A stretch of 64,000 nucleotides of DNA, from assembly GCA_020348925.1 (NCBI GenBank), contig CP070758.1, positions 3,473,737-3,537,736 on the forward strand, given 5' to 3'. This document shows, in pieces, positions 19,047-28,136 of the stretch. Below the pieces are notes generated by a model. That model was not told the origin of the DNA. It worked only from the letters and a program-made list of their open reading frames with translations, and ran no database searches. A program made the position numbers and the translations under genes. The stretch comes from Gemmatimonadota bacterium. GTDB taxonomy: Bacteria; JBHIER01; G020348925. Each line of letters begins with the position of its first letter. The stretch's first letter is position 1.

Positions 19047-19075
19047 AATATAGAGAAGTGTTCGGAACAAGTCAA
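19047..19075 (-). promoter_or_regulatory. Sigma70-like promoter of the site-2 protease gene
   Basis: On the minus strand, TTGACT (19070-19075) and TATATT (19047-19052) are 17 bases apart, about 135 bases before the protease start at 18913. Confidence 0.5.
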
Positions 19076-19158
19076 GAGGGGTCCTTTCAGCGACCACCAT
19101 GTTCACTCATGAATGTAGCACCTCTTCGTCAATTCCCTTAAAGCCCCAACTGGGCCAT

Positions 19159-20190
19159 TTATGAGACACAAGTGCCGACAAGAGGGATTTCATTGCCGCA
19201 GCAAGGACAACTATGATCCCGCAGCGTATAGGTGAGAATTGAATATCGGTGTCTTTCGATGAGGAGTTTTCCGCACCGATCGCAATAGGTGTTCTCGGCC
19301 GGATGGCCGGGGATATTTCCCAGGTAGACGAACCGGAGACCCTGCTCATGTCCAATCTCTTTGGCTTTTTCCAAGGTTTTGGCGTGAGTTTTTTGTACAT
19401 GGGACAGCTTGAAATGCGGGACAAAACGGGTCACATGCCAGGGTGTCTCTTCTCCAAGTCGCGTTACAATCCAGGCCGCAATATCTTTCAGCTCATCCAC
19501 GTCGTCATTATACCCCGGGATAATGTTCGTAACAACCTCCACCCACATCCCCCACTTCCCCTTGGCCCGCTCTACGACCTTCAACAACTCTCCCACGTTT
19601 GTGACGTTGGCAATCTTTTTATATGTCTTTGGGCGAAAACCTTTGATGTCTACACGGAAAGCATCCAGGTAAGGGCCGATGAGATCCAAAGCCTCAGGTG
19701 ACATGTATCCGTTCGTCACATAATTGGTATACAAACCCGCTTGTTTGGCCAGCTTCGCTCCATCGAGAGTGTATTCGAACCACAGGGTCGGTTCGTTATA
19801 CGTCCAGGAAATACCCTGACAGCCGTGCTCTTTTGCCAAAAACACAGCCTCTTCCGGTGAAATATACTGGCCTTCTTCACCGTTCTCTCTAGGCTCTTGA
19901 TGGGCGATGTCCCAATTCTGACAACCGGGACACTTGAAATTGCATCCGTGGGAGCCCAAAGAAAAGGCTCGACTTCCGGGATAAAAATGGAAGAGGGGTT
20001 TGATCTCGATGGGTGCCACGTGTTGGACAACAACGCGACCGTATGCAAGCGAGTAGAGCCGCCCCTCCCTGTTACGACGCGTGCCGCAATAACCACGCTG
20101 CCCCACAGATATGGTGCACCGCCTCAGGCACATGTGACACCGAACGTCGCTGTTATTGAGGGGTTCGTATAGAAGACTTTCCCGAATCAC
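19159..20190 (-). CDS. amrS: AmmeMemoRadiSam-system radical SAM enzyme
   Basis: The 343-residue product matches COG1180/AmrS. An N-terminal zinc-like cluster has Cys 18, 21, 25 and 35 (CHMCLRRC...GYCGTRRN). The radical SAM motif is CNFKCPGC with Cys 83, 87 and 90, binding the 4Fe-4S cluster that cleaves S-adenosylmethionine. A C-terminal CDRCGKLL...CPCCGN cluster completes the typical AmrS layout. Family members are named from genomic links to AMMECR1 and Memo proteins, which are absent within this window, and the reaction is not firmly established; older annotation as a pyruvate formate-lyase activating enzyme is probably wrong. It stands alone, with 245-270 base gaps on either side. Confidence 0.88.
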   Translation of the reverse strand: MIRESLLYEPLNNSDVRCHMCLRRCTISVGQRGYCGTRRNREGRLYSLAYGRVVVQHVAPIEIKPLFHFYPGSRAFSLGSHGCNFKCPGCQNWDIAHQEPRENGEEGQYISPEEAVFLAKEHGCQGISWTYNEPTLWFEYTLDGAKLAKQAGLYTNYVTNGYMSPEALDLIGPYLDAFRVDIKGFRPKTYKKIANVTNVGELLKVVERAKGKWGMWVEVVTNIIPGYNDDVDELKDIAAWIVTRLGEETPWHVTRFVPHFKLSHVQKTHAKTLEKAKEIGHEQGLRFVYLGNIPGHPAENTYCDRCGKLLIERHRYSILTYTLRDHSCPCCGNEIPLVGTCVS

Positions 20191-20460
20191 TCAATCCCTT
20201 ACACGCTTTAAGGGGGATGAAATATGGTTCTGCTATATCAAACAGCACCCTTTTTTCATTTTTTTCAAGGATCGTGCTATTGCTTGTTTTTGACAATCTG
20301 CTATTTGTGGTCCATCACATGCGATGGCCGACAAGCTCATGTATTCGTAAATGAGAACAGAGGACGCTGAAAATTCGAGACAAAATCGTGATCAAGTGCT
20401 TAAGGAATGACATCGCAGCCGTCCGGAAATAACTTCATAGCAAGCAATACAACGATCATG

Positions 20461-20808
20461 TTAACAGATACCAATCACATACTGGCGTTGATCGAGTAGG
20501 CACCGTCGCAGACGGATGGCCAAGGATCGGGCTACGGCCACGAAGGCTATATTGGCTTCGGTGCCCTGAGCTCGAATGCGATTATATTTCGCCCTCAAAT
20601 GTGGGTCATGCCTAATAACAGTCCAGGCGCTGTCAATGAGCACATGTCTCAGATAAGCATTACCTTCCCGGATAAAATGCCCAAGACGGACATGTTTCCC
20701 GGAAGAGTGCTGCGAAGGTGTCAACCCCAGATAACTGGAGAACCGAGTCGTTTTTCTGAATCTCTGAAATGTTGAACCCGGAGTTTTGGTTTTTCGTTCC
20801 GAGTTCAA
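20461..20808 (-). pseudogene. IS110-family transposase remnant (C-terminal domain only)
   Basis: The 115-residue frame carries the C-terminal Transposase_20 (IS116/IS110/IS902) region, seen as FSSYLGLTPSQHSSG, then LGHFIREGNAYLRHVLIDSAW. Intact IS110 transposases are roughly 300-400 residues and begin with a RuvC-like DEDD domain, which is missing here. The homologous part begins near residue 19, and the frame starts only 7 bases beyond the agmatinase-family stop. It therefore looks like a decayed insertion element rather than an active one. The AT-rich 20191-20460 flank could contain an old element end, but I cannot define it. Confidence 0.8.
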
Positions 20809-20815
20809 TGCATAA

Positions 20816-21619
20816 TTATCCCACCATCCTCGCCACGATTTCCTTCAATATCTTAGCACAAGCCATGGCCGTGATGCCTGCTGGATCCCGGTCGGGATTG
20901 AATTCGACAATGTCCGCGCCGACAACAGCCGGCGCGTTGACATTCTGAATGAGTCTGATCGCTTGCCGTGTCGTCAATCCTCCCGGTTCGTGATGTGAGA
21001 CGCCCGGGGCAAAGGCCGGATCGAGGACATCCACGTCAAAAGAGATATATAATGGCTCGCTAAATTCGAAGCTGAGATCGTCATGCCAGTCCTTCATCTC
21101 ATTCACTTCAACACCAAATTTTTGTGCCCGCTCGCGTTGATGACCATTCACTGCTCTTATACCCACTTGAACCAGCCGCTCGACGAGTCCTTCCTCCATG
21201 ATCCTGGCAAAGGGACAAGCATGGGAGTACCGATTCCCATCGAGTTCGTCATAAAGATCAGGGTGGGCATCAAATTGGAGAACATGCAACCTGGGATACT
21301 TCTCACTGAAAGCCTTGATGATGGGATACGTCACCGCGTGATCACCGCCAAGTGAGATGGGAATGGACTTCTTATTGAGAAGGTCTGTAATGGTACTCTC
21401 GATCCTTTCCATTGGATTTTCAGAACTGTTGAAGGCGACATCACCGGCATCAACAATGACGGAATCGCCACCGAGATCCAATCCGCTCTCGCTCCATGTG
21501 TTGGTCGAATCACAATGGAAGGCATCCCGTATCTGTTGCGGTGCCTGTGCCGGGCCTCTCAAAAAAGAGGATTGCTTGTCGTCGGGAAGGCCAATGATGG
21601 CTATTTTTCTCTGTTCCAT
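20816..21619 (-). CDS. speB: Agmatinase/arginase-family ureohydrolase
   Basis: The 267-residue product has the binuclear manganese site of the ureohydrolase family: LGGDHAVTYP (GGDHA at 91-95), FDAHPDLYDELDGNRYSHAC (DAHPD at 117-121) and YISFDVDVLDPAFAPG near residue 200. It ends with ADIVEFNPDRDPAG. Family enzymes release urea from agmatine, arginine, guanidinobutyrate or formiminoglutamate. The size and motifs best fit agmatinase, which would yield putrescine, but substrate choice cannot be settled from sequence. The deiminase-family protein at 752 acts on a related guanidino group but is probably exported, so no pathway link is claimed. The speB label is provisional. Confidence 0.88.
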   Translation of the reverse strand: MEQRKIAIIGLPDDKQSSFLRGPAQAPQQIRDAFHCDSTNTWSESGLDLGGDSVIVDAGDVAFNSSENPMERIESTITDLLNKKSIPISLGGDHAVTYPIIKAFSEKYPRLHVLQFDAHPDLYDELDGNRYSHACPFARIMEEGLVERLVQVGIRAVNGHQRERAQKFGVEVNEMKDWHDDLSFEFSEPLYISFDVDVLDPAFAPGVSHHEPGGLTTRQAIRLIQNVNAPAVVGADIVEFNPDRDPAGITAMACAKILKEIVARMVG

Positions 21620-21658
21620 AAGGCTTAGGGCACAAATGCTTCAAGCATGATGGCATCG

Positions 21659-21689
21659 GACTTTCGAAGTCTGCAAGACTTCGAAAGTC
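21659..21689. terminator. Perfect 14-base-pair hairpin between guaA and speB genes
   Basis: GACTTTCGAAGTCT and AGACTTCGAAAGTC flank a 3-base loop GCA. It lies 3' of the GMP synthase subunit gene on the minus strand. No T-run follows, so it may be a palindromic repeat (related AGACTTCGGAAGTCT copies occur at 50476-50490 and 62242-62256) or a weak terminator. Confidence 0.5.
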
Positions 21690-21801
21690 GTGCGATTTTC
21701 TTGAGGAGATCGAAGGCCAAAACTCGACATCATTCGAAAGATATCTAACCTGGTATATTCATGTTCCGTTGAGTTTAAGGTGGTTTCATGAAGTATCCAG
21801 G

Positions 21802-22767
21802 CTAAATAGCCTCAATCGTCGAAGGCGGTTTCCCGGTTATGTTGTACGTGACGCTCACCACCCCGGGCACTTCCGTCGTTATTCGTGCCGCCAATGTATC
21901 CAGAGTTTCATAAGGCAGTCTCGTGGGCGATCCCTCCTTGGCATCCGTGCTGTCCCAACATCTGACCTCTATTTGCAGTCCAAAGTCTCTCTTCCCCTCT
22001 CTCATTCCTGTAACCCTGTCTTCATGCAGCACCGCCAGATACTGAAAGGCACCAACACCACCCAACTCCTCTTCAACAATTTTCGTAGCTTTGCGGACGG
22101 TTTCGACTCTGGTTGGCGTGACTTCCCCTATGACTCGTGTCGCCAGCGCAGGTCCGGGAAAGGGCGGTCTGCTGTACATCTCTTCCGGTAATCCCAAAAC
22201 TCTCCCAACCTCCCGTATTCCCGATTTTCGCAGTTGGATTAACGGTTCCATGACTTTATATCCGAACGCCTCTTCGGTGTCGATGCCGAGCTGCTCCAAG
22301 ATATTGTGCTGTCTCTTGATGCCGGCCACGGTCTCTTCAACGTCCGTGTAGTTTGTACCCTGCAAGAGATAGTGTGCTTCGCTCTCTCTGATCAAATCGC
22401 CGAAAATATCTTTGTAAAATGTCTGGGTAACGGCCTCTCTCTTTTCTTCGGGATCGGTTTTCCCTTTCAAGGCATCAAAAAACCGGTCCTTGGCGTCAAT
22501 AACCTCTATCGGAACGCTCAAATCTTCGAACCATGTGGCAATCTGCTGCGGTTCCCCTTCCCGCATGAGACCGCTGTCTATGAAATATGTCTTGAGCCGA
22601 TCGCCCAACGCTTTATGACCCAACAACGTCACCACCGAAGAATCGACTCCCCCGGAAAGGGCATTGACAGCAAAGCCTGTGCCTACGGTAGAAGATATCT
22701 CCTCCACTTTCTGTTTTACAAACTCTTCTGGTTGGAGTTTTTCAGTCTTAATTTCCTGAATGTCCAT
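21802..22767 (-). CDS. guaA: GMP synthase ATP pyrophosphatase subunit (GuaA subunit B, stand-alone)
   Basis: The 321-residue product contains the PP-loop SGGVDSS at residues 38-44, which adenylylates XMP, and the GMP synthase C-terminal dimerisation domain (RPPFPGPALATRVIGEVTPT, then the end VSVTYNITGKPPSTIEAI with the conserved KPP.TIE..). It converts XMP to GMP using ammonia. The N-terminal glutamine amidotransferase domain fused in most bacteria is absent; the protein begins only 37 residues before the P-loop, as in archaeal two-subunit enzymes. A separate glutaminase subunit should be encoded elsewhere. It lies 40 bases after the AIM24-like gene on the same strand and is probably co-transcribed with it. 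Confidence 0.92.
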   Translation of the reverse strand: MDIQEIKTEKLQPEEFVKQKVEEISSTVGTGFAVNALSGGVDSSVVTLLGHKALGDRLKTYFIDSGLMREGEPQQIATWFEDLSVPIEVIDAKDRFFDALKGKTDPEEKREAVTQTFYKDIFGDLIRESEAHYLLQGTNYTDVEETVAGIKRQHNILEQLGIDTEEAFGYKVMEPLIQLRKSGIREVGRVLGLPEEMYSRPPFPGPALATRVIGEVTPTRVETVRKATKIVEEELGGVGAFQYLAVLHEDRVTGMREGKRDFGLQIEVRCWDSTDAKEGSPTRLPYETLDTLAARITTEVPGVVSVTYNITGKPPSTIEAI

Positions 22768-22807
22768 TTCGCTCTCCTGTTACTTCGTGCTGTTTTATCA
22801 GGTTCGG

Positions 22808-23581
22808 TCAATATGATTTGTCGCCACCCAGGAGCCCACCCAAGAGATCACCCCCGATACCGGCGACACCCTTCTGCTCGCCCTTCTGTTGAAAGCGGGA
22901 CGCAGCAAAGATGCGGTCGGCGAGTCGCGAGAAAGGCAGACTTTGCAGATAGACAAGCCCCGGCCCGGTCAATCTGGCGAGAAAAATTCCCTCTCCGCCG
23001 AAGAGGGCGTTCTTGAATCCACCGACAAATTGGATGTCGTAATCAACAGAAGGTGAAAAGGCCACCAAACATCCTGTGTCAACACGCAGCGTCTCATGAG
23101 CTTTAAGTTCTCTCGTGACTATTGTGCCACCCGCATGAACGAAAGCCATCCCAGAACCTTCGAGCCGCTGCAGGATAAATCCCTCACCGCCGAACAGGCC
23201 TGCTCCGATTTTTTTCGTAAAAGCTATTTCGATTTCGATACCTCTGGCGGCGCATAAAAAGGCATCTTTTTGACACAGAAATCGACCTCCGAGTTTATCC
23301 AGCTCGAGAGGAATGATTTTGCCCGGATACGGAGCACCGAAGGCAACATGCCCTTTCCCTTTTCCGTTATAGAGAAAGGTCGTGATAAAGAAACTCTCCC
23401 CGGTGACTATTCGTTTGAAGCCCTTGAACAGACCGCCGCCTGTGGACGTTTGCATTTCAATTCCCTCGCACATATACATCATCGCCCCGGCCTCCGCCCT
23501 GATTCCTTCACCGGGATCCAATTCGATTTCAACGAGCTGCATATCGTCGCCGAAGATTTTGTAGTCAATAATATCCGCCAT
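22808..23581 (-). CDS. AIM24/TIGR00266 family protein
   Basis: The start at 23581 (MADIIDYKIFGDDMQLVEIE) is preferred because an AGGAGGAACTGCAGGGAG region precedes it; the open frame extends 11 codons further. The 257-residue product is a repeated beta-rich trimeric fold with Gly-rich loops: EAGAMMYMCEGIEMQTSTGG, GLFGGEGFILQRLEGSG and ALFGGEGIFLARLTGPG. It ends in a Gly-rich tail (GIGGDLLGGLLGGDKSY). The family is widespread and named after mitochondrial AIM24; its biochemical role in bacteria is unknown. No signal peptide is seen. Confidence 0.9.
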   Translation of the reverse strand: MADIIDYKIFGDDMQLVEIELDPGEGIRAEAGAMMYMCEGIEMQTSTGGGLFKGFKRIVTGESFFITTFLYNGKGKGHVAFGAPYPGKIIPLELDKLGGRFLCQKDAFLCAARGIEIEIAFTKKIGAGLFGGEGFILQRLEGSGMAFVHAGGTIVTRELKAHETLRVDTGCLVAFSPSVDYDIQFVGGFKNALFGGEGIFLARLTGPGLVYLQSLPFSRLADRIFAASRFQQKGEQKGVAGIGGDLLGGLLGGDKSY

Positions 23582-23763
23582 ATTCAAAACTCCCTGCAGT
23601 TCCTCCTGCCTCAATTCCTAACTGTCATTCCTGCCGGAATACCGGAATCCCCAAGACAGTAAGAACATGATGCAAATTGAAGAGACGCCTGTCTTATTTT
23701 ACAGATGTTATCTCCGGAAAAATCCGACCTGTATTTCCTTTCAAAAATTACTTTAACAAGGGC

Positions 23764-25881
23764 TTAATCTTTGATCATCTTCAGCGCCTCCTCCGCCGCC
23801 AGAATCATCGGCTCTGCTGAGATAGATTGACCCACGGCCTGCTGCATCCACTGATCCGGGGTGATGGATCCGAGTTTGCACATCCGCTCCATCTCTGTCG
23901 CCAGATTTTTGTCCTTCATGTACTCTTCAACCTGAAAAGCGATAATGTGACCCAAAGGATAGTCGGGCAGATAGAGCCCCGCATCGATCATGTGAGAATA
24001 AATGGCCAAGAGATCGACGTCCTTCTCACCGAAAATGGGTGCGTAGTACCGGTTCCAGACATCCTTGGCGATCCCAATGACCGCCTCTTTCAGTTCCGCC
24101 GGCGTGGCCTCGGGGTGATCGTACATCCAATGCCAGACCTTCATATCCACCAGGGCCACACTGGCGATCTCCGCCGTGGACCAGATGTTATCCAGGGCCT
24201 TCAGGTGTTCGGTCTCCGGATCGTCCTTGGTCAAACCCAGCAACTCCAGATCCCGGGCCTGAAAGACAAAGGCAAAACCCTCGGTGAAGGCTGTATTGGG
24301 TACCCCCCGCAGCAGCGTATGATCGACCCGGCCCAGGGAAAAGACCTGTTCCACGTTGTGGCCGAACTCGTGGATGGCGATATTGTATCCCTTGTAGTTC
24401 ATGCCCGTTTCCGGAACTCGGGTGCGGAGATGGGCCTTGTCACTGCGCCGGCCCGGCTCCATGGCGTGGCCGATGCCGCGGGAGGGATCGATATCGATTT
24501 TTGTTGCGAGATATCGGGCCGTCTCAGGAGTAAACCCGAGTTTCCGAAGCAAATTGGGCATATCGGCCTGGAATGCTTCCACCGTCGGATACCTCTCGGA
24601 GACCAGTTTGTCCAGCTCTTCCTCGTTATACGCTCCCCTGGCCTTGAACCCGTCGTACCAGATGTCAAAGGGACGAAGTTCTCGGCCCAGCCGCCGCTCG
24701 ATGAGCTTGCCCGTGTTGGCCAGGGCTTCGGAAGAGAGCACCGCATCGAAAAGTGCTTCCACCTTATCCTCCGGGATTTCTCTGTTGCGCTGAAAGCGGC
24801 GATCCATTTTTGTCGGTGTGGTCGGATAGTACGGATCGGCTCCCTGTTCCGACTTGAACATCCCCAGGAGCCTGGCGTAACGAGTGTCCGGTTCGCGTGA
24901 GTTGTCAACGGCTGTGCCCGGCTCTCCCTGCTCAGTCCAGGTCTTCGGGATGTCCCCGTCAACGATGGATGAGACCGTCACCTCGTTGGTGGAAAGGGTC
25001 CAGTCCACAGCCGGATTGTTGATGACCGCATTCGGGATTTCCTGACGGATGATCTTTTGCATAATCTGATAGATCATCTCCTGCTTGGGCAGTCCTTTGG
25101 GACTGGCATATTGGGCTTTCAATTCGTCCCGGAGATTCCAGTGCGTGATGAGCCTGAGTCCACGAGGGAAAGGCCGCTCCCCCTCCGGCGTCAGGATATG
25201 GTGCATGAAGATGTTGTATTCACTGATATAGTTGTCCGCCACTGCACGTGCTTGGTCGATCTGCTGGGAGACTTCCGACGGAACCCGGGCGGAAAACATC
25301 TCCGCAAGACGGGCCTGGGCCCATTCTTCCCGGGCCCACCCCGGCCCCAGCTTCAAACGCTCCTCGAGGGTATACAGAGGGAAATTGAGGAGACAGACGA
25401 AGGCGATCTTCGTTCTGAACATGTCGTCGTTGACATGAGCCCCTGGAGAATACTCGAAAAAAAGATAGTCAACGGGCAGAAGAGTACCTGTCTCGACGTC
25501 GATGTTCCAGCGCAGGTCCCGCTCCATCTCGGTAAGATGTCCACGTATGCTTTCGAACATGGCTTCGTACCGGTCGGCGGTCTTTTGAAGCACTTCGGGG
25601 TCGGTAATGAAGTACTTACCACAGAAGGCTGCAAACTCCTCGCCAGAACCATCCTCGTCTCTCCAGAACTGAGTAACCTGATGCACTCCCTTTTCAATTC
25701 TGTCGCGCTGGTCCTCACCATGGGTGGCCACGAGGTCACTGATCACCGATTTTCTCTGGGCATCACTGATGTACAAATCCTGCGCCATGCTCACTCCCTC
25801 AAAACAGAACGAACAGAGTATTGCAAGGCTCACAAGACGCACAACAATGGAAACGACCGCTACACACGAACAACGAGACAC
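23764..25881 (-). CDS. Secreted gluzincin metallopeptidase
   Basis: I place the start at a GTG (25881) preceded by AAAAGGAGG at optimal distance, 17 codons inside the longest open frame, giving about 705 residues with a signal segment (VVRLVSLAILCSFCFEGVSMA). The zinc site is IAIHEFGHNVEQVF near residue 510 of the mature region, with the third ligand probably the Glu of NTAFTEGFAFVFQ about 30 residues later. This is the HExxH...E gluzincin arrangement of M2/M3/M32-like oligopeptidases. The rest is mostly helical. It follows a sorted surface protein gene (stop at 25945) on the same strand and is probably in one operon with it. The exact peptidase family is uncertain. Confidence 0.85.
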   Translation of the reverse strand: MSRCSCVAVVSIVVRLVSLAILCSFCFEGVSMAQDLYISDAQRKSVISDLVATHGEDQRDRIEKGVHQVTQFWRDEDGSGEEFAAFCGKYFITDPEVLQKTADRYEAMFESIRGHLTEMERDLRWNIDVETGTLLPVDYLFFEYSPGAHVNDDMFRTKIAFVCLLNFPLYTLEERLKLGPGWAREEWAQARLAEMFSARVPSEVSQQIDQARAVADNYISEYNIFMHHILTPEGERPFPRGLRLITHWNLRDELKAQYASPKGLPKQEMIYQIMQKIIRQEIPNAVINNPAVDWTLSTNEVTVSSIVDGDIPKTWTEQGEPGTAVDNSREPDTRYARLLGMFKSEQGADPYYPTTPTKMDRRFQRNREIPEDKVEALFDAVLSSEALANTGKLIERRLGRELRPFDIWYDGFKARGAYNEEELDKLVSERYPTVEAFQADMPNLLRKLGFTPETARYLATKIDIDPSRGIGHAMEPGRRSDKAHLRTRVPETGMNYKGYNIAIHEFGHNVEQVFSLGRVDHTLLRGVPNTAFTEGFAFVFQARDLELLGLTKDDPETEHLKALDNIWSTAEIASVALVDMKVWHWMYDHPEATPAELKEAVIGIAKDVWNRYYAPIFGEKDVDLLAIYSHMIDAGLYLPDYPLGHIIAFQVEEYMKDKNLATEMERMCKLGSITPDQWMQQAVGQSISAEPMILAAEEALKMIKD

Positions 25882-25944
25882 AGCACACCTCCTTTTGGAA
25901 TAAGGGTTTATGAAGAGAACACACAAACTCAAACATTCGCATTC

Positions 25945-28011
25945 CTATCTGAGTAAAACCATCCGCTTCGAATCTGTAAATGGTCCTGCTGTTAACCGGA
26001 AGAAGTATATCCCGCTGGAAACTTCAAGCCCATTCTCATCACGGCCATTCCAGCTCACAGTAAAATAGCTTGGTTCCTGCGCCTTATTTACAAGTGTTCG
26101 AACCTCCTGCCCCAGGATGTTGTACACTTTCAGCGTGGTCTGGACGGAGGATCTATCATCTGCTATCTGATATCTGATATCTGTAGATGGATTAAACGGA
26201 TTCGGGTAGTTCTGCGACAAATTGCAGGACACAGGGAGTGGCTCGGATTCCCAGGATTCCGGTTCTATGTCGGTCATGTATTGCCCGGTCAGGGCGTCAA
26301 CATAAAAATCCATCGGATCACTCGTTGTTGAAGTATACCTGATCTTCCAGGCCGCATCATCCGGGATAAAGGGGTTGAAGTTCCGGGTGACTCCCCCCTC
26401 GACGGCCACACTGTCGTTCTCGGCCCGGTAGTCTGCGCCACCTGCAGCCTCCACAGTGGCCATAACGACATCACTATCCACCCATCCTTCCGGCAGGGAA
26501 ACACGCGACGGCGGCTCCCAGATGTCTCCCTGGTGGAAAAGTATACCATTCGACCCAATAAATGCCCGGACCGAATCCTTGGCAGGTGAGAAATAAATAT
26601 AAAACCAGGTCATGGCTTTGCCCGTGGGCGTGATTGAGCTTTGATGGGTGCCGACAAAAACCAGCTCGGCGTCGGAAGACCAGTCTGCGGCCGCGTCAGT
26701 GACGACATCCAGTGTGAAGCGGGCGGTGCTCGGCACGGGTTGCTGAATTTCAATAAATTCCCCGGTCAGCGCATCCAGGGGGATCATGAAATCTTCTTCG
26801 ACCTCCTCGGATTGATACACATAGATCCACAGGACCGAAACCTCATTGGAATCGGAAACCGTATGATACCCCGTCATTCTCTTGTCACCGCCAAACAAGT
26901 CAGCATTCGCAAGCACGGCTACCGTTTGTGCATCCGGGTGATCGGCCCGGAATTGCGCACCACCGTGAGCCTCGGCGGTGTCGGCGGCCACATCACTGTC
27001 AATCCAGTCAGAGGGAAGAGCAACCGAATCCTGAGGCAGCCCATCATCATCATCATCCAGTATTGCCCACTCCCAGACAATCTCGCTTGAGGCGGCGATT
27101 GAATAGTATTCCTCCTTTGATGGAGAGTAAAATTGAAAATTCCATATATATCCCTCACCGGCAGGCGTCACCTCAGAGGCGGCAAGAACCAGGTACGCGT
27201 CGGGGGACCAGTTGACCGCCTCGATCAGCACGTCATCATACCGCTGCCTGGCGGTGATGGCCATCCAGGTCATCAGGACCATATCGACTCCCGTCGTTTC
27301 ACCACTCTCGGAAGTGATGCGAGGATCGGGAAAACCATCATTGTCGGGATCATAGACTGCGAAAATATCGATGCCCTGATGGGCCAATATTTCACCGTCC
27401 TGGTCGATGTCCTTAGCAGCCGCCACAAAAAAGGTATCTCCGGGGACATAGTTCAAGGTGTAGATCCCATCAACTGACGAAACAACAACCAGGGCCTCGG
27501 GCTTTTCATCAAAGAGCTTGTCGAAGAGGACCACCAGCGCATCGGTCGGATTCCCCAGATCGGAGCTGAGGGTTCCGGAGACAGTTCCGGTGGGCAGGGC
27601 ATCCCCGGTGGTGAAAGTGAAAGCGACCGGCTTATCTAATGGCTCTCCTGTTGTGCTGAAGGCGCCGATGAGTCCGAAGACATAACGTGTATCCGGTTTC
27701 AAGTGGGGATTATACAGTTCCACTGTTCTGAGATCCTGGCTGACGACTATGGAATCCGGATCGCCCATAAGATCCTCGTTGAAAAACATGCTGAGAAAAA
27801 AATCTTCCGGAAACTCGAAACGTACCGTTGTATCCACAGGAGCATCAAACTCGAATCGCATCGTAACCGATGTATCCACTCCAGTGGCCCCATCAGCGGG
27901 TTCGATTGAGACCACGTCCAGGCTCCAACTCGAAATGGGCAGGCTCAAGAGAAACAATCCAACGACAAGAAGGTACAAAAGTTCAACAGGTAAAGATTTT
28001 TGTGCTCTCAT
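25945..28011 (-). CDS. Secreted multidomain protein with C-terminal sorting-like module
   Basis: The 688-residue product has a signal peptide (LLYLLVVGLFLLSLPISSWS). An Ig-like Big_5-type domain is at about residues 32-130 (VSIEPADGATGVDTSVTMRF), followed by a prealbumin-like domain near 135-245 (GTVSGTLSSDLGNPTDALVV). Two similar modules of about 170 residues follow, each with a W-D-x-V start, SPSKEEYY or SPAKDSVR, a LPxxWxDSDV motif and GGAxxRA; I do not recognise these. The C-terminus has QNYPNPFNPSTDIRYQI, VYNILGQEVRTLV and a final KRMVLLR, a FlgD/T9SS type A-like module. It is probably attached to or released from the cell surface, with the metallopeptidase downstream as operon partner. 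Confidence 0.82.
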   Translation of the reverse strand: MRAQKSLPVELLYLLVVGLFLLSLPISSWSLDVVSIEPADGATGVDTSVTMRFEFDAPVDTTVRFEFPEDFFLSMFFNEDLMGDPDSIVVSQDLRTVELYNPHLKPDTRYVFGLIGAFSTTGEPLDKPVAFTFTTGDALPTGTVSGTLSSDLGNPTDALVVLFDKLFDEKPEALVVVSSVDGIYTLNYVPGDTFFVAAAKDIDQDGEILAHQGIDIFAVYDPDNDGFPDPRITSESGETTGVDMVLMTWMAITARQRYDDVLIEAVNWSPDAYLVLAASEVTPAGEGYIWNFQFYSPSKEEYYSIAASSEIVWEWAILDDDDDGLPQDSVALPSDWIDSDVAADTAEAHGGAQFRADHPDAQTVAVLANADLFGGDKRMTGYHTVSDSNEVSVLWIYVYQSEEVEEDFMIPLDALTGEFIEIQQPVPSTARFTLDVVTDAAADWSSDAELVFVGTHQSSITPTGKAMTWFYIYFSPAKDSVRAFIGSNGILFHQGDIWEPPSRVSLPEGWVDSDVVMATVEAAGGADYRAENDSVAVEGGVTRNFNPFIPDDAAWKIRYTSTTSDPMDFYVDALTGQYMTDIEPESWESEPLPVSCNLSQNYPNPFNPSTDIRYQIADDRSSVQTTLKVYNILGQEVRTLVNKAQEPSYFTVSWNGRDENGLEVSSGIYFFRLTAGPFTDSKRMVLLR

Positions 28012-28136
28012 ACCTTCCCTCTTTTTCTGTGAAGGAGTTCATCTCTCCTCAAAGCGACTGGGAATTGCCTTTTCCCCACGACGAGAGACGTATGCGGCAA
28101 AAGATCCATACCAAAAGCTCACAGTAACAATGAGTA

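Noticed and set aside
23827..24900. 357-codon plus-strand open frame
   Set aside because: It is antisense to the metallopeptidase containing HEFGH; no ribosome site or domain.
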